DNA of 64,000 bases from Christensenella sp. UBA7703 (GCA_002482505.1 DLGD01000009.1:1-64000), one strand, 5' to 3'; numbered from the stretch's first letter, positions 9,101 to 18,246 are shown. Translations and numbers: made by a program. Notes: generated from the letters alone by a model not told the origin.

Positions 9101-10200
9101 GCAGCATAAGAATCCTCGGCGAAACGCAGGGAATCAGCCCGGTTCCGCTTTCCACGCCGACTCCGGCACAAAAGCAGGAGACGGGCGCAACCCCATCCGA
9201 CAGCCCGGCACCTTCGCAATCACCGCAGCCGACACAGACGCCATCGCCGCTTGCTACGGTGAGCATTGCGCCGTCGCCAACGCCGGAAACCGTTGCGGTT
9301 GGCGGACTCTTCGGCATTGGCGGGTTCGCGCTTGGCATCCTGATTGGCGCAATGCTTGCATCGGCTGCGGCGGGCGTGATCGTATCCCGAATACAGAAGC
9401 GCGCAAAAGCGCAAAAGCGCAACCTGCTGCGCATCGACACGCTTGCACAAGGGCTTGAAGTGGGCAATGCGCATCACATTGGGAAACGCTCCAACCAGGA
9501 GGATTCGTTTGCAATCTCCGACCTGAACAACCCGCGTCTCGTGGATAACAGCGGGGTGCTCGCGGTCGTTGCGGACGGTATGGGCGGGCTTGCGGATGGC
9601 GAACTCGTCAGCGCGGCCGCGGTTGGCACCATGATGCGCGAGTTTCCGGTGATCTCCAACGACTGGATGCCGCATCAAAAGCTGCTATACCTCGTGCAAC
9701 GCGCAAACGATGCCGCAAACGAAGTTACAGGCGGCGCGCGCAACCACGGAGGATCAACGCTGCTCTCCGTGCTGGTGCGCGATGGCAAGCTCTGGTTTGC
9801 GAGCGTGGGCGATAGCCGCATTTGCCTTGTGCGCGGCGGGAGCCTCATTCCCCTGACACGTCCGCATATATACGCAACCGATCTGGACAAACGCGCGGCA
9901 AGAGGGGAACTCTCGTTTGAGTCCGCGCTGGCGGATGGACAGAGAAGCGCGCTGACGAGCTATGTCGGCATGGGCGAACTGGAAGCGCTGGATTACAGCG
10001 CGCGCGGACTGCAATTGCTTTCCGGCGACTGGGTTCTCTTAATGACGGACGGAGTGTTCAACACGCTGGATGATGACGAGACTGCGGCGCTGCTCTACGG
10101 CGAGGCGCAAAGCGCGGCGGAGCGAATCGAAAGCCGCGTGATTGCGCGCGGGCTGCCGCAGCAGGACAACCTGACGGCTGTCGTGCTTCGCATCCTGTAA
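9091..10200 (+). CDS. Membrane-anchored PP2C-type protein phosphatase
   Basis: A 369-aa PPM/PP2C phosphatase that removes phosphate from Ser/Thr residues using two metal ions. A GTG start at 9091 is forced by an in-frame stop 7-9 nt upstream. The first 67 residues are Pro/Ser/Thr/Gln-rich, followed by a Gly/Ala-rich membrane helix (about 70-98) and a basic stop-transfer segment. The catalytic domain (about 120-369) has NQEDSF, VVADGMGG, SVGDSR, LLMTDG and the final QQDNLTAVVL, so all metal-binding aspartates are present. The Pro/Thr-rich part would be outside and the phosphatase inside. Its start overlaps the FHA gene, so the two products should be made together. It is the likely partner that reverses the action of the surrounding kinases. 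Confidence 0.93.
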   Translation: MGVSSIRILGETQGISPVPLSTPTPAQKQETGATPSDSPAPSQSPQPTQTPSPLATVSIAPSPTPETVAVGGLFGIGGFALGILIGAMLASAAAGVIVSRIQKRAKAQKRNLLRIDTLAQGLEVGNAHHIGKRSNQEDSFAISDLNNPRLVDNSGVLAVVADGMGGLADGELVSAAAVGTMMREFPVISNDWMPHQKLLYLVQRANDAANEVTGGARNHGGSTLLSVLVRDGKLWFASVGDSRICLVRGGSLIPLTRPHIYATDLDKRAARGELSFESALADGQRSALTSYVGMGELEALDYSARGLQLLSGDWVLLMTDGVFNTLDDDETAALLYGEAQSAAERIESRVIARGLPQQDNLTAVVLRIL

Positions 10201-10251
10201 CCCTTTGAAATCAAAACGACTGATTGAAAATAGAATTGGGAGGGAACTGTC

Positions 10252-11589
10252 ATGAAAACAACACGTAAATGGATCAGCTTGATTCTGATTCTTGCCCTTG
10301 CGTTCTCGTTCACGCTTACGAGTGCATCCGCCGATGCTGACGCGGTAAAGGATGCGCGAAATAGCGTGGTTCGCGTTGCGTTTCCGTTTCAGGATGAAAC
10401 CGGCACCTATATTCAGCAGGGCAGCGGGTTCTTCGTCGGGAAAGAAGGAGACCCGGTTGAGTACATCATCACGAATGCACATGTCGTCACCGTGACCGAC
10501 AGCCAAGGCAACATTATCGGTTACCCGGATGAAGTGTTTATCGTGTTTGACGATTTTGACTCTGCATCGACTGTCAAAGCCAAGGTGCTGTATATCTTTA
10601 CCGATGGCGTCGACCTCGCGGTGCTGCATTTGGAAGCACCAACCACACTGCGAAAGCCATTGCCGCTTCGCAGCGCGAAAGATGTCGGCATCATGGATAC
10701 GATCTATGCGCTGGGGTTTCCGTCGATTGCAGATGATTCCAGCGGATACGCGCCTTCCAAGATGGAGGATGTGACCATCACGGAAGGCAAAGTGACCAAA
10801 GAAGAGTTTCTCGACGGCAGTACGCAATATCTGCAGATCGATGCCGCGATCAGCTCCGGCAACTCCGGCGGGCCGTTGCTGGACGAAAACGGCGCGGTGG
10901 TCGGCATCAACACGATGGGCATTGACCCGGAGCACGGAACCGGGTTTGGCTATGCGTTATACATCGACTACGCGATCGACTACTTCAACACAATGGGTTA
11001 TCCGTATATGGCGGCGACAGGCGGCGGGACACCCTCTGACCCGACGCAAACGGGCGACGGCGGCACAACGAGCCCGACTGTCACCGACGGCGGCGTTCCC
11101 GCGCCGGTACCAGCGCCCGCCGGACCTGCGTGGTATGTCTATCTTGCGATCGGCATTGCGGTTGCCGCGGTTGCGGTTATTGTCTATCTGATGCTGGACC
11201 GTAAAAAGAAACAGGCGATGCCCGCCGATTCCGGCTATACCGTCCCGCTTGGCAAACCCACGGAGGCAATTCGAAGCGGTCGGCAGATCACAAGCATCGG
11301 GCAGACAAACGTGCTCAGCGGCAAGACATATCCCGTGCGCGGCAAAACCTTTATCGGCAGAGACCCCGCAAGCTGCCAGATCGTGTTTCCGCCGAAAACG
11401 CCGGGCATCAGCGGCAAGCACTGCATGGTGCAGGAGTTGACGCAGGGGCTTGTGGTCACGGACCTTGGCTCTTCTTATGGCACATTCCTGGAAAACGGAA
11501 CGAAGCTGGAGCCGAATAAGCCATACACAATTCTCACGGGAGAGGCGTTCTTCCTGGCCTCCAAGGACAACGGATTTCGCGTGAAATAA
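10252..11589 (+). CDS. Trypsin/HtrA-like serine protease fused through the membrane to an FHA domain
   Basis: A 445-aa protein with a signal peptide (about 1-27) and an outside chymotrypsin-fold protease (about 30-250) with H77 (NAHVV), D121 (VDLAVL) and S205 (GNSGGPL). No PDZ domain is seen. A Gly/Thr/Pro linker leads to a membrane helix (about 293-315). The C-terminal inside part (about 360-445) is an FHA domain with IGRDP, the SGKH signature and GSSYGTFLENG. This layout puts a protease outside and a phosphothreonine reader inside, which suggests inside-out control of proteolysis by the local kinases. Known degP-like proteins normally end in PDZ domains, so the FHA tail is unusual. AGGGA upstream supports the ATG. 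It sits 51 bp after the phosphatase in the same operon. Confidence 0.93.
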   Translation: MKTTRKWISLILILALAFSFTLTSASADADAVKDARNSVVRVAFPFQDETGTYIQQGSGFFVGKEGDPVEYIITNAHVVTVTDSQGNIIGYPDEVFIVFDDFDSASTVKAKVLYIFTDGVDLAVLHLEAPTTLRKPLPLRSAKDVGIMDTIYALGFPSIADDSSGYAPSKMEDVTITEGKVTKEEFLDGSTQYLQIDAAISSGNSGGPLLDENGAVVGINTMGIDPEHGTGFGYALYIDYAIDYFNTMGYPYMAATGGGTPSDPTQTGDGGTTSPTVTDGGVPAPVPAPAGPAWYVYLAIGIAVAAVAVIVYLMLDRKKKQAMPADSGYTVPLGKPTEAIRSGRQITSIGQTNVLSGKTYPVRGKTFIGRDPASCQIVFPPKTPGISGKHCMVQELTQGLVVTDLGSSYGTFLENGTKLEPNKPYTILTGEAFFLASKDNGFRVK

Positions 11590-11640
11590 CGCGCGGTCTA
11601 CGCCGGACAAAGCAACCCGAACTCGATTTTTGAACAAAAA

Positions 11641-11672
11641 TGCCCCGCGCGATTGAACCTCCGCGCGGGGCA
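11641..11672. terminator. Perfect 11-bp hairpin, terminator-like on the minus strand
   Basis: The arms 11641-11651 (TGCCCCGCGCG) and 11662-11672 are perfectly complementary around a 10-nt loop. A run of five As precedes the hairpin on the plus strand, so read on the minus strand it is a GC-rich stem followed by TTTTT: a classical intrinsic terminator with no minus-strand gene upstream of it. On the plus strand it lies between the protease and phosphatase genes, where it may block RNA decay or read-through. Confidence 0.6.
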
Positions 11673-11702
11673 TGTAAAAAACACATGGGAGAGGAAGCAC
11701 GC

Positions 11703-12449
11703 ATGCAGCTGGATATTGCGAACCATTGCGACATCGGCGGGCGGGAGGTCAACGAGGACACGACGCTGATCAAACAGACGGAAGGGTTCACCCTTGCTGC
11801 GGTGGCGGACGGACTCGGCGGGCACGGCGGAGGAAAGATTGCCTCTGCGTGCGCGATTCAGACCCTGCTGGAACAGGAAGACCGCCTGCACACGATGGAA
11901 GAAGAGGCATTGCGGGAGGTTTGTGAGCGCATAAACGATGCGGTGCTTGCCGGGCAAACGGCACAAGTACGCATGAAGACCACGCTTGCTCTCGCATTGA
12001 TTTCCGATGCGGCGATTGCTTTTTTACACGTTGGGGACAGCCGCGCCTATCTCTTTCACGAAGGGAAGATTGCATATCAGTCTCAGGATCACAGCGTGTC
12101 GCAGCTTGCGGTGCTCACGGGCGCAATCAGGCCGGAGCAAATTCGTTTTCACGAAGATCGCAACAAGGTGCTCCGCTCTCTCGGCAGCGAGAACAACGCA
12201 ACGCCGGATATCCGGCTGATGCAGGGAACGCTCCATCCCGGTGATGCGATCCTGCTCTGTACCGATGGGTTTTGGGAGTATGTGACCGAAAAAGAGATGC
12301 TCGCCACTCTCCGGCGCGCAAAGAGCGCGGAAGATTGGATCAGGCGCATGAAGCTTTTGATCAACTGGCGCGCAAAGAAGGACAACGACAACAACTCTGC
12401 GGTTGCCGTGCTGGCGCAAAGGCCAGAGAAGGCATCGCTTTGGAGGTAA
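11703..12449 (+). CDS. Cytoplasmic PP2C-type protein phosphatase
   Basis: A 248-aa soluble PPM/PP2C phosphatase, close to a bare catalytic core. Motifs in order are REVNEDT, AVADGLGGHGGG, HVGDSRAYL, LLCTDGFWEYV and DNDNNSAVAV, giving the full set of metal-binding acidic residues. The ATG at 11703 is preceded by GAGAGGAAG; a longer reading frame from 11640 would start inside the hairpin and is rejected. It is the second phosphatase of this operon. Being soluble, it may act on a different pool of substrates from the membrane-bound one. Only 4 bp separate it from the VWA gene. Confidence 0.93.
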   Translation: MQLDIANHCDIGGREVNEDTTLIKQTEGFTLAAVADGLGGHGGGKIASACAIQTLLEQEDRLHTMEEEALREVCERINDAVLAGQTAQVRMKTTLALALISDAAIAFLHVGDSRAYLFHEGKIAYQSQDHSVSQLAVLTGAIRPEQIRFHEDRNKVLRSLGSENNATPDIRLMQGTLHPGDAILLCTDGFWEYVTEKEMLATLRRAKSAEDWIRRMKLLINWRAKKDNDNNSAVAVLAQRPEKASLWR

Positions 12450-12453
12450 TCCC

Positions 12454-13974
12454 ATGAAGAACGTTCGAATCCAAGACCGTTTTCGCCGGATGACGGCGGT
12501 TTTATTGCTTGCGACGTTGATGATGTTCGCAATCCCGTCGGCATTTGCTCAAGGGGATACGAGGATCAATCTGGAGAGCGCAAACCCGAGCGGGGATGTG
12601 CTGCAATTGATCTTTTACAGCGACGCGGAAAAAGCGCCAAGCACGGAGAACCTGAAGGTTACGATCGAAGGCACGGATATCGCAATCGAGTCGGTCAATT
12701 CGATCGACTATGCAAATCCCGGCACGTCGTACCTGTTTTTGATCGATACCAACACCGCCGTAACGGAGCGGGCGCTGCCGGATATGCAGACGATCACAAA
12801 AGGCATTATTGAGAAGATGGGCGCGTTGGACAACGCGCTGATCGTACCCATCGGGCAGAACATCGAAGCAAAGGATTTCTCGGACAACAAGGATACGCTT
12901 TCCGACATGGTCGATACTCTGACGCGCGGAACGGGTGAGACGGACTTGTATACCTCCGTTTCGGAGGCGGTCAAGCTTCTTGAGAACGACGCAACCCTGC
13001 GCCCGCGCCGTTGTCTCGTCGTCATGGCGGACGGGCTGGATAACACCGCGACGGGCATTTCCGCGCTGGAGGTATCCACACAGGTTTCACAGAGCCATGT
13101 GCCGCTCTATCTTGTCGCGCTGACGTATAACACCGGCACGACGGAGCGGATTGAAGCCGCGAAAAACATCTCCGGCATAGCGCGGCTTTCTCCCGGCGGG
13201 GTGAGCATACTGCTCAAAAACGACGGCACTTCAACCAAAGACGCTGTCGAACAAATTCTGGCTCAACGTGCGCATACCTTTGTTGCGGTCTGCAAAAGTG
13301 AGGCGGTTCGCGCGGCGGCAGCCGGCGATCAGGCGGAGATCACGCTGACGCAGACGGTAGCGGGCGGCGAACTGAGCGCGACGCGGCGGGTCAGCCTCGC
13401 AGGGTTGCCCACAGTGGCGCCGGTGGATACCCCTGCGCCGGAGAGCACGCCGCTCCCCGCAGAAACACCGCTCCCCACACCGACGGGGGAAGCAAAACCG
13501 GACGGAATCATCATCTCCAACAACACACTGCTCCTGATCGGCTGCGCTGCGGCACTGGTCGCACTTGCGGCAGTGGTGACGATCATCGCAACAAAAAAAC
13601 GCAGGAGAAGCAGCGACAATCCGGCAATACTGCGCTATTCTCCCGTTACCGCGCCGCAACCCGAGCAAAGAAAAGAAACCCCGACGATCTGTATTGTCCG
13701 CCTCGGCGAAAAGGACGAGATACTCTTGGAAGGCGCGCTGACGGAGCCGATCTATCTCGGTGAAGGGGAAGAAACCCCGATTCTGACGAAAGCGGAGGCG
13801 GAGCAGGCGAAGACGAGGCTTATTTGGCGGGACGGGACGGTTTGGGCTATGCAAAACGGCGAGGGCGTTCTGGTCAACGGCGTGCAGGCGCGAACGAACG
13901 CATGCCTGAGCGTTGGGGACGTTCTGCATCTCTGCGGCGCGGACTATCGAATTTTCTATAGCGCGCAAGGCTGA
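12454..13974 (+). CDS. VWA-domain membrane protein with cytoplasmic FHA-like tail
   Basis: A 506-aa protein; the ATG at 12454 follows GGAGG by about 8 nt. It has a signal peptide ending near AFA-Q (about 1-33), then an outside von Willebrand factor A fold (about 85-270). The MIDAS motif is degenerate: the first strand reads LFLIDTNTAV where DxSxS is expected, so metal-dependent ligand binding may be lost. A Pro/Thr linker leads to a membrane helix (about 352-373) followed by KKRRRS, and the inside C-terminal 95 residues end in an FHA-like beta sandwich (VLVNGVQ, LSVGDVLHL) that lacks a clear GRx4-S signature. The role is probably scaffold or ligand-sensing partner of the kinases. VWA, PP2C and kinase genes also occur together in TerY-P triads, an established association. 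Confidence 0.85.
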   Translation: MKNVRIQDRFRRMTAVLLLATLMMFAIPSAFAQGDTRINLESANPSGDVLQLIFYSDAEKAPSTENLKVTIEGTDIAIESVNSIDYANPGTSYLFLIDTNTAVTERALPDMQTITKGIIEKMGALDNALIVPIGQNIEAKDFSDNKDTLSDMVDTLTRGTGETDLYTSVSEAVKLLENDATLRPRRCLVVMADGLDNTATGISALEVSTQVSQSHVPLYLVALTYNTGTTERIEAAKNISGIARLSPGGVSILLKNDGTSTKDAVEQILAQRAHTFVAVCKSEAVRAAAAGDQAEITLTQTVAGGELSATRRVSLAGLPTVAPVDTPAPESTPLPAETPLPTPTGEAKPDGIIISNNTLLLIGCAAALVALAAVVTIIATKKRRRSSDNPAILRYSPVTAPQPEQRKETPTICIVRLGEKDEILLEGALTEPIYLGEGEETPILTKAEAEQAKTRLIWRDGTVWAMQNGEGVLVNGVQARTNACLSVGDVLHLCGADYRIFYSAQG

Positions 13975-14039
13975 TTCGGGCGTAGCTAACATTAGCCAAG
14001 CAACATTGAGAATGATGATTTTCTGCTGGAAAGGCGCAA

Positions 14040-16106
14040 ATGATGATCGATCCGAACTTGATCTGCATGCAATGTATGAAGGAACTGCACGAAAGAAACG
14101 GTATTTGCCGGCACTGCGGGTTTGATAACGCCGTTTGTGCCAACTCTGCGCATCAACTTGCCTGCGGCAGCATTCTCGCGGGTACATATCTCGTTGGGCG
14201 GATACTTGGGCAGGGCGGTTTCGGGATCACCTATATTGGGTATGATCTGAACCTAGACATCCGCGTCGCCATCAAAGAGTATTATCCGGAAGGCAGCGTA
14301 ACGCGGGATATGCGCACGCAGAGCACGGTGCTTGTACTTTCAGAAGACCGGCGCGCGATGTTTGAGGCGGGCAAAGAGCACTTTGTGCAGGAGGCGCGCG
14401 TGCTTGCGCGCTTTTCCGGCGAAAAAGGAATTGTCGGCGTACGCTCGTTTTTCTTTGAAAACGGAACGGCGTATATCGTTATGGACTACGTAGAAGGTGA
14501 GACGCTGAAATCGTATGTCGCAAAGCATGGGGGAAACCTGCCGGCGGAAGAAGTGCTTCGCCGGTTTGAGGCGCTGTTCAAGCCGCTTTCCCGCGTGCAC
14601 GAAGCGGGGCTGTTGCACCGGGACATCAGCCCGGATAACATCATGCTCACGAAGGACGATTCGCTCGTGCTGCTTGATTTCGGCGCGGCGCGGCAAATCT
14701 CCGTCTATGGCGAGCACAGCAATACCATCAACGTAAAACATGGCTTTGCGCCGGAGGAACAATATCGCAAGCGCGGGGAGCAAGGCCCCTGGACGGATGT
14801 TTACGCGCTGTCTGCAACGATCTATCGCCTCATCACGGGGGTGACCCCGCCGGAAGCGCTGGACCGCCTGATGAACGACGACACGATCAAGCCGCCAAAC
14901 GCACTCGGCGCGGGATTGACACACGATCAAGAGCGGGCGCTCATGCACGGGCTTGCCGTACGCGCCGCCTTACGCACGCCAGACCTGCAGACACTCTATA
15001 AGGAGCTGTATATTCCGAAAACAGGCCCGAACCCACCGCCTCCGCCACCTAAACCACCCTTCGGTTGGAAGAAATATGCGCCAATGATCGGGGCGGGCGT
15101 GGTTTTGGTCGCCGCAGTGGTTCTGTTGATTTTAAAGCCCTTCTCCGGGACAAGGGGGTCAAAGACGGCGCGTGAAGAATCCACGCCAACGCAGACGATG
15201 CAACCGCTTGAGAATGTTCTTGCAACGCCGAAACCGACTGCCGTGCCGACCGATACGCCAACACTTGCTCCGGTTGAAACCCCGTTTTATATCTCCGACA
15301 GCAACGCGTTTGACGGCATTGTTGCCGCTTCGGTTTCCAACACACTACTGCTCAAAAACGACGGGACGGTCATTTGCCTCGGCGCGGGCGGCATGGACAC
15401 GAGCGGCTGGAAGAACATCATTCAGCTTGCGGCAAGGGACAATTTTGCCGTTGGGCTCAAGAGCGATGGGACGCTTGTCGCTACGGGAGACGTGAGCCAT
15501 GGGGAAGGCGACGTCTACAATTGGAGAAACGTAGCGCAGGTGGACTGCGGCTATCAGCACACCGTCGCAGTGACGGCGGATGGAAGCGTCTATTATGCGG
15601 GAGTAAATCTGCACGGGCGCGCAAGTTGCGAAAACTGGTCTAATGTTGTTCGCGTGCTTGCAGGGAGTGACCACCTTGCCGCAATATTGGGCGACGGCAG
15701 CGTCGTCGCGGCCGGATATGCCGCGGATGGACGGCTGGATACCGGTTCATTTTCGGATGTTATCACGGGCGATGTCGGCGGCGGCTCAACGTTTTGCGTG
15801 CGGCGTGACGGCACGGTGCTGGTTACGGGCGCAAACAAGAAAGGCGAAGACAATGTGCAGGATTGGACGAATATCGTAGCCATCTCTGCTTCCGGCGAGC
15901 ACACGGTCGGGCTCCGCTCGGACGGAACCGTGGTCGCAACCGGCTCCAACGAGTATGGACAATGCGACACGGAAGGTTGGCGAAACATTGTTGCGATTGC
16001 CGCGGGAGGGAATTTTACCGTCGGCGTACAGGCGGATGGCTCCATCGTCGCGGTTGGCAGCAATGATCAAGGACAGATCAGCGTCGGCGGAATCCGGCTC
16101 TGGTAA
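14040..16106 (+). CDS. Transmembrane Ser/Thr kinase 4 with RCC1-like propeller ectodomain
   Basis: A 688-aa kinase. Zinc ribbon cysteines are C9, C12, C23 and C26. The kinase domain (about 48-325) has GQGGFG, K79, HRDISPDN (193-200) and DFG (213-215). After a run of Pro residues there is a membrane helix (about 347-366) and a Thr/Pro linker. The outer domain (about 415-688) is built of repeats of the form V-A-x-S-x-x-HTVGLRSDGTVVATGSN, the pattern of RCC1-type beta-propellers; about seven blades can be made out. GGAAAGG precedes the ATG pair at 14040/14043. It lies 65 bp after the VWA gene in the same orientation and is probably co-transcribed. An activation-segment stretch, YGEHSNTINVKHGFAPEEQY, is shared with kinase 5. 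Confidence 0.93.
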   Translation: MMIDPNLICMQCMKELHERNGICRHCGFDNAVCANSAHQLACGSILAGTYLVGRILGQGGFGITYIGYDLNLDIRVAIKEYYPEGSVTRDMRTQSTVLVLSEDRRAMFEAGKEHFVQEARVLARFSGEKGIVGVRSFFFENGTAYIVMDYVEGETLKSYVAKHGGNLPAEEVLRRFEALFKPLSRVHEAGLLHRDISPDNIMLTKDDSLVLLDFGAARQISVYGEHSNTINVKHGFAPEEQYRKRGEQGPWTDVYALSATIYRLITGVTPPEALDRLMNDDTIKPPNALGAGLTHDQERALMHGLAVRAALRTPDLQTLYKELYIPKTGPNPPPPPPKPPFGWKKYAPMIGAGVVLVAAVVLLILKPFSGTRGSKTAREESTPTQTMQPLENVLATPKPTAVPTDTPTLAPVETPFYISDSNAFDGIVAASVSNTLLLKNDGTVICLGAGGMDTSGWKNIIQLAARDNFAVGLKSDGTLVATGDVSHGEGDVYNWRNVAQVDCGYQHTVAVTADGSVYYAGVNLHGRASCENWSNVVRVLAGSDHLAAILGDGSVVAAGYAADGRLDTGSFSDVITGDVGGGSTFCVRRDGTVLVTGANKKGEDNVQDWTNIVAISASGEHTVGLRSDGTVVATGSNEYGQCDTEGWRNIVAIAAGGNFTVGVQADGSIVAVGSNDQGQISVGGIRLW

Positions 16107-16204
16107 TGCGGCGCTTGCGCAGAATGTGAAACGAATTGTTGCACGAAAGCATGCGTATGCGATACCGTGCAGTTTGATTCTCGTCAGGGGAAGGGATACG
16201 CTAA

Positions 16205-18148
16205 ATGATCAACCCAAACATGCTTTGCATGCGCTGCATGTCGCAGCTCGCCAAAGAAAACGGCTTTTGCTCCAATTGCGGGTTTGACAACAGGGCGCCG
16301 ACCAACGAATTGCATCAATTGGAGTGCAGAAGCATATTGGCGGGCGCATATCTGATCGGTTGCGTTTTGGGACAGGGTGGTTTTGGAATTACCTATACAG
16401 CCTGGGATCTGAATCTGGACTTCAAGGTCGCAATCAAGGAATACTATCCGCTTGGATATGCGGCGCGGGATTCGCACACGCATGTTTCCGTGCTCACGCT
16501 CGGTGGCGACAAGCGCGAATATTATCAAAAAGGGTTGGAGCGTTTTGTCAACGAGGCGAAGACACTCGCGCGCCTCACCAAGGACAGGGGAATTGTTGGC
16601 GTGCGCGGCTTTTTGCGTGAAAACGGAACGGCATACATCGTCATGGATTATGTGGAAGGCGAAACGCTGAAAAACATTGCGGCAAAGCAGGGCGGAAAGT
16701 TGCCCGGGCAGATGGTGCTTGGATTGTTTCGCCCGCTCTGTGCTTCCCTTGCGCGCGTGCATGCCGAGGGGCTGCTGCACCGAGACATCAGCCCGGACAA
16801 CATCATTTTGCAGCCGGACGGCGTGCTGACGCTGATCGACTTTGGAGCAGCGCGCCAGATCTCCGCTTATGGCGAGCATAGCAACACGATCAACGTCAAA
16901 CACGGCTTCGCGCCGGAGGAGCAATATCGCACCCACGGCGAGCAAGGACCCTGGACGGATGTATACGCCCTCTGCGCGACGATGTATCGCCTCATGACGG
17001 GGCAAACACCACCGCAGGCACTCGACCGCCTCGGCAGCGGCGCCCGGATTGTGCCGCCGCGTCAGCTCAGCGCGGATATCACGCCGGCGCAGGAGCGGGC
17101 ATTCTTACATGGGCTGAGCATCGACGCGCAGAGCCGCATTCAGGACATGCAGGGCTTGATGCGGGGGCTCTATGGCAGCGCCGTGCCAACCCAAAGGACG
17201 GTGGACGAGGAGGAGAAAAAATCGCCGGGCATCCAGCCTTTCATAAAGAACGATCCTGATCCCAATTCGCTTGCACAAAAAGTAAACGCGTGGACGAAGG
17301 GGAGATGGAAGTCCATCGGGGTTGTTGCGGGATCGGCGATCGGGTTATATTTGCTGATTCTGATCGGCGTCGGTGCATTCCGCGGTGACGCGAGAGGGCA
17401 AGAGCCAAAGGGAGAAAATCTTTCGGCGGCTGTGATGGCACAAACACCCGTTGACGCCCAAACCCCAGCCCCCACGGCAACGCAGAAACCGACGCCGGAA
17501 CCCACCGCGGCGCCAACACAGATTCCAAATCCGCCGGAACTCTATCTTCAGCTAGGTTTTGGCGAACAGTATGTTGCCGCGCTCGATGATTTTGAGGATA
17601 CCTACGGGGTCGACAGCGGCGATGTACAATGGAGCAGCGGGGACACGGACATCGTAACCGTTTCGCAAAACGGCATCATCACGGCAGGATATATGCAGAG
17701 CGACTTGTCGAAAGGCTACAACGACGACGTTGCAGTTACAGGCGTTGCCTCCAACGGAGTTACATTTACCTACCAAGTTGCGGTTGGCAACGGCAACACA
17801 TATAGTCTGGACAAAGCGGAGGCGCGCAGGCGGCTCAAGGATAGTTATGCGAGAACCTATGTCTCCGATCCGTATCTGCCAAACTGTGCCGGGTTTACGC
17901 TGCTCTTCCAATACGAGTCGAGCGAAGGCAAGCACGTTGGCGAATGGATCTTCTGGGTACATGACATCAGCGGAGAGTGGATTGAATTTCCGGGCGTGAT
18001 TCCGGAGGACGGCGTTGCGGAAACCTATACGGTTACGTTTGAAAAGCCGATCAACGTCTACGAGATTGTGATGCAACCCGTGCAGGAGAATCAGGATTTC
18101 AGCTACTACACCACCTATGGCGTGTGCAATGTGATCTACGCAGGATAA
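16205..18148 (+). CDS. Transmembrane Ser/Thr kinase 5 with Ig-like ectodomain
   Basis: A 647-aa kinase whose inside half closely matches kinase 4: zinc ribbon C8/C11/C22/C25, GQGGFG, K78, HRDISPDN (192-199) and DFGAARQIS. A membrane helix lies near residues 375-395, then a Thr/Pro linker with Q-T-P repeats. The outer part begins with a segment resembling a bacterial Ig-like (Big_2) fold: VQWSSGDTDIVTVSQNGIIT is the typical change-of-state motif. About 120 further residues with a YVSDPYLPNC segment and many aromatic residues follow and are not recognised. The ribosome binding site is GGGGAAGGG. Last gene of the plus-strand signalling operon, followed by a hairpin terminator. Confidence 0.93.
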   Translation: MINPNMLCMRCMSQLAKENGFCSNCGFDNRAPTNELHQLECRSILAGAYLIGCVLGQGGFGITYTAWDLNLDFKVAIKEYYPLGYAARDSHTHVSVLTLGGDKREYYQKGLERFVNEAKTLARLTKDRGIVGVRGFLRENGTAYIVMDYVEGETLKNIAAKQGGKLPGQMVLGLFRPLCASLARVHAEGLLHRDISPDNIILQPDGVLTLIDFGAARQISAYGEHSNTINVKHGFAPEEQYRTHGEQGPWTDVYALCATMYRLMTGQTPPQALDRLGSGARIVPPRQLSADITPAQERAFLHGLSIDAQSRIQDMQGLMRGLYGSAVPTQRTVDEEEKKSPGIQPFIKNDPDPNSLAQKVNAWTKGRWKSIGVVAGSAIGLYLLILIGVGAFRGDARGQEPKGENLSAAVMAQTPVDAQTPAPTATQKPTPEPTAAPTQIPNPPELYLQLGFGEQYVAALDDFEDTYGVDSGDVQWSSGDTDIVTVSQNGIITAGYMQSDLSKGYNDDVAVTGVASNGVTFTYQVAVGNGNTYSLDKAEARRRLKDSYARTYVSDPYLPNCAGFTLLFQYESSEGKHVGEWIFWVHDISGEWIEFPGVIPEDGVAETYTVTFEKPINVYEIVMQPVQENQDFSYYTTYGVCNVIYAG

Positions 18149-18177
18149 CACGGTATAAATGTAACTGGAGAGAATAA

Positions 18178-18215
18178 AAGAGCAGGAACGGGATGAAACC
18201 CCGCCTGCTCTTATT
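18178..18215. terminator. Bidirectional intrinsic terminator
   Basis: A 9-bp stem AAGAGCAGG (18178-18186) / CCTGCTCTT (18204-18212), extended inside by CGGG/CCCG, sits between kinase 5 (plus) and the Rrf2 gene (minus). T-rich tails occur on both strands, strongest on the minus strand, as expected between convergent genes. Confidence 0.85.
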
Positions 18216-18246
18216 GGTTTGTGTGAGGATTGATTGCCAAATTCCG

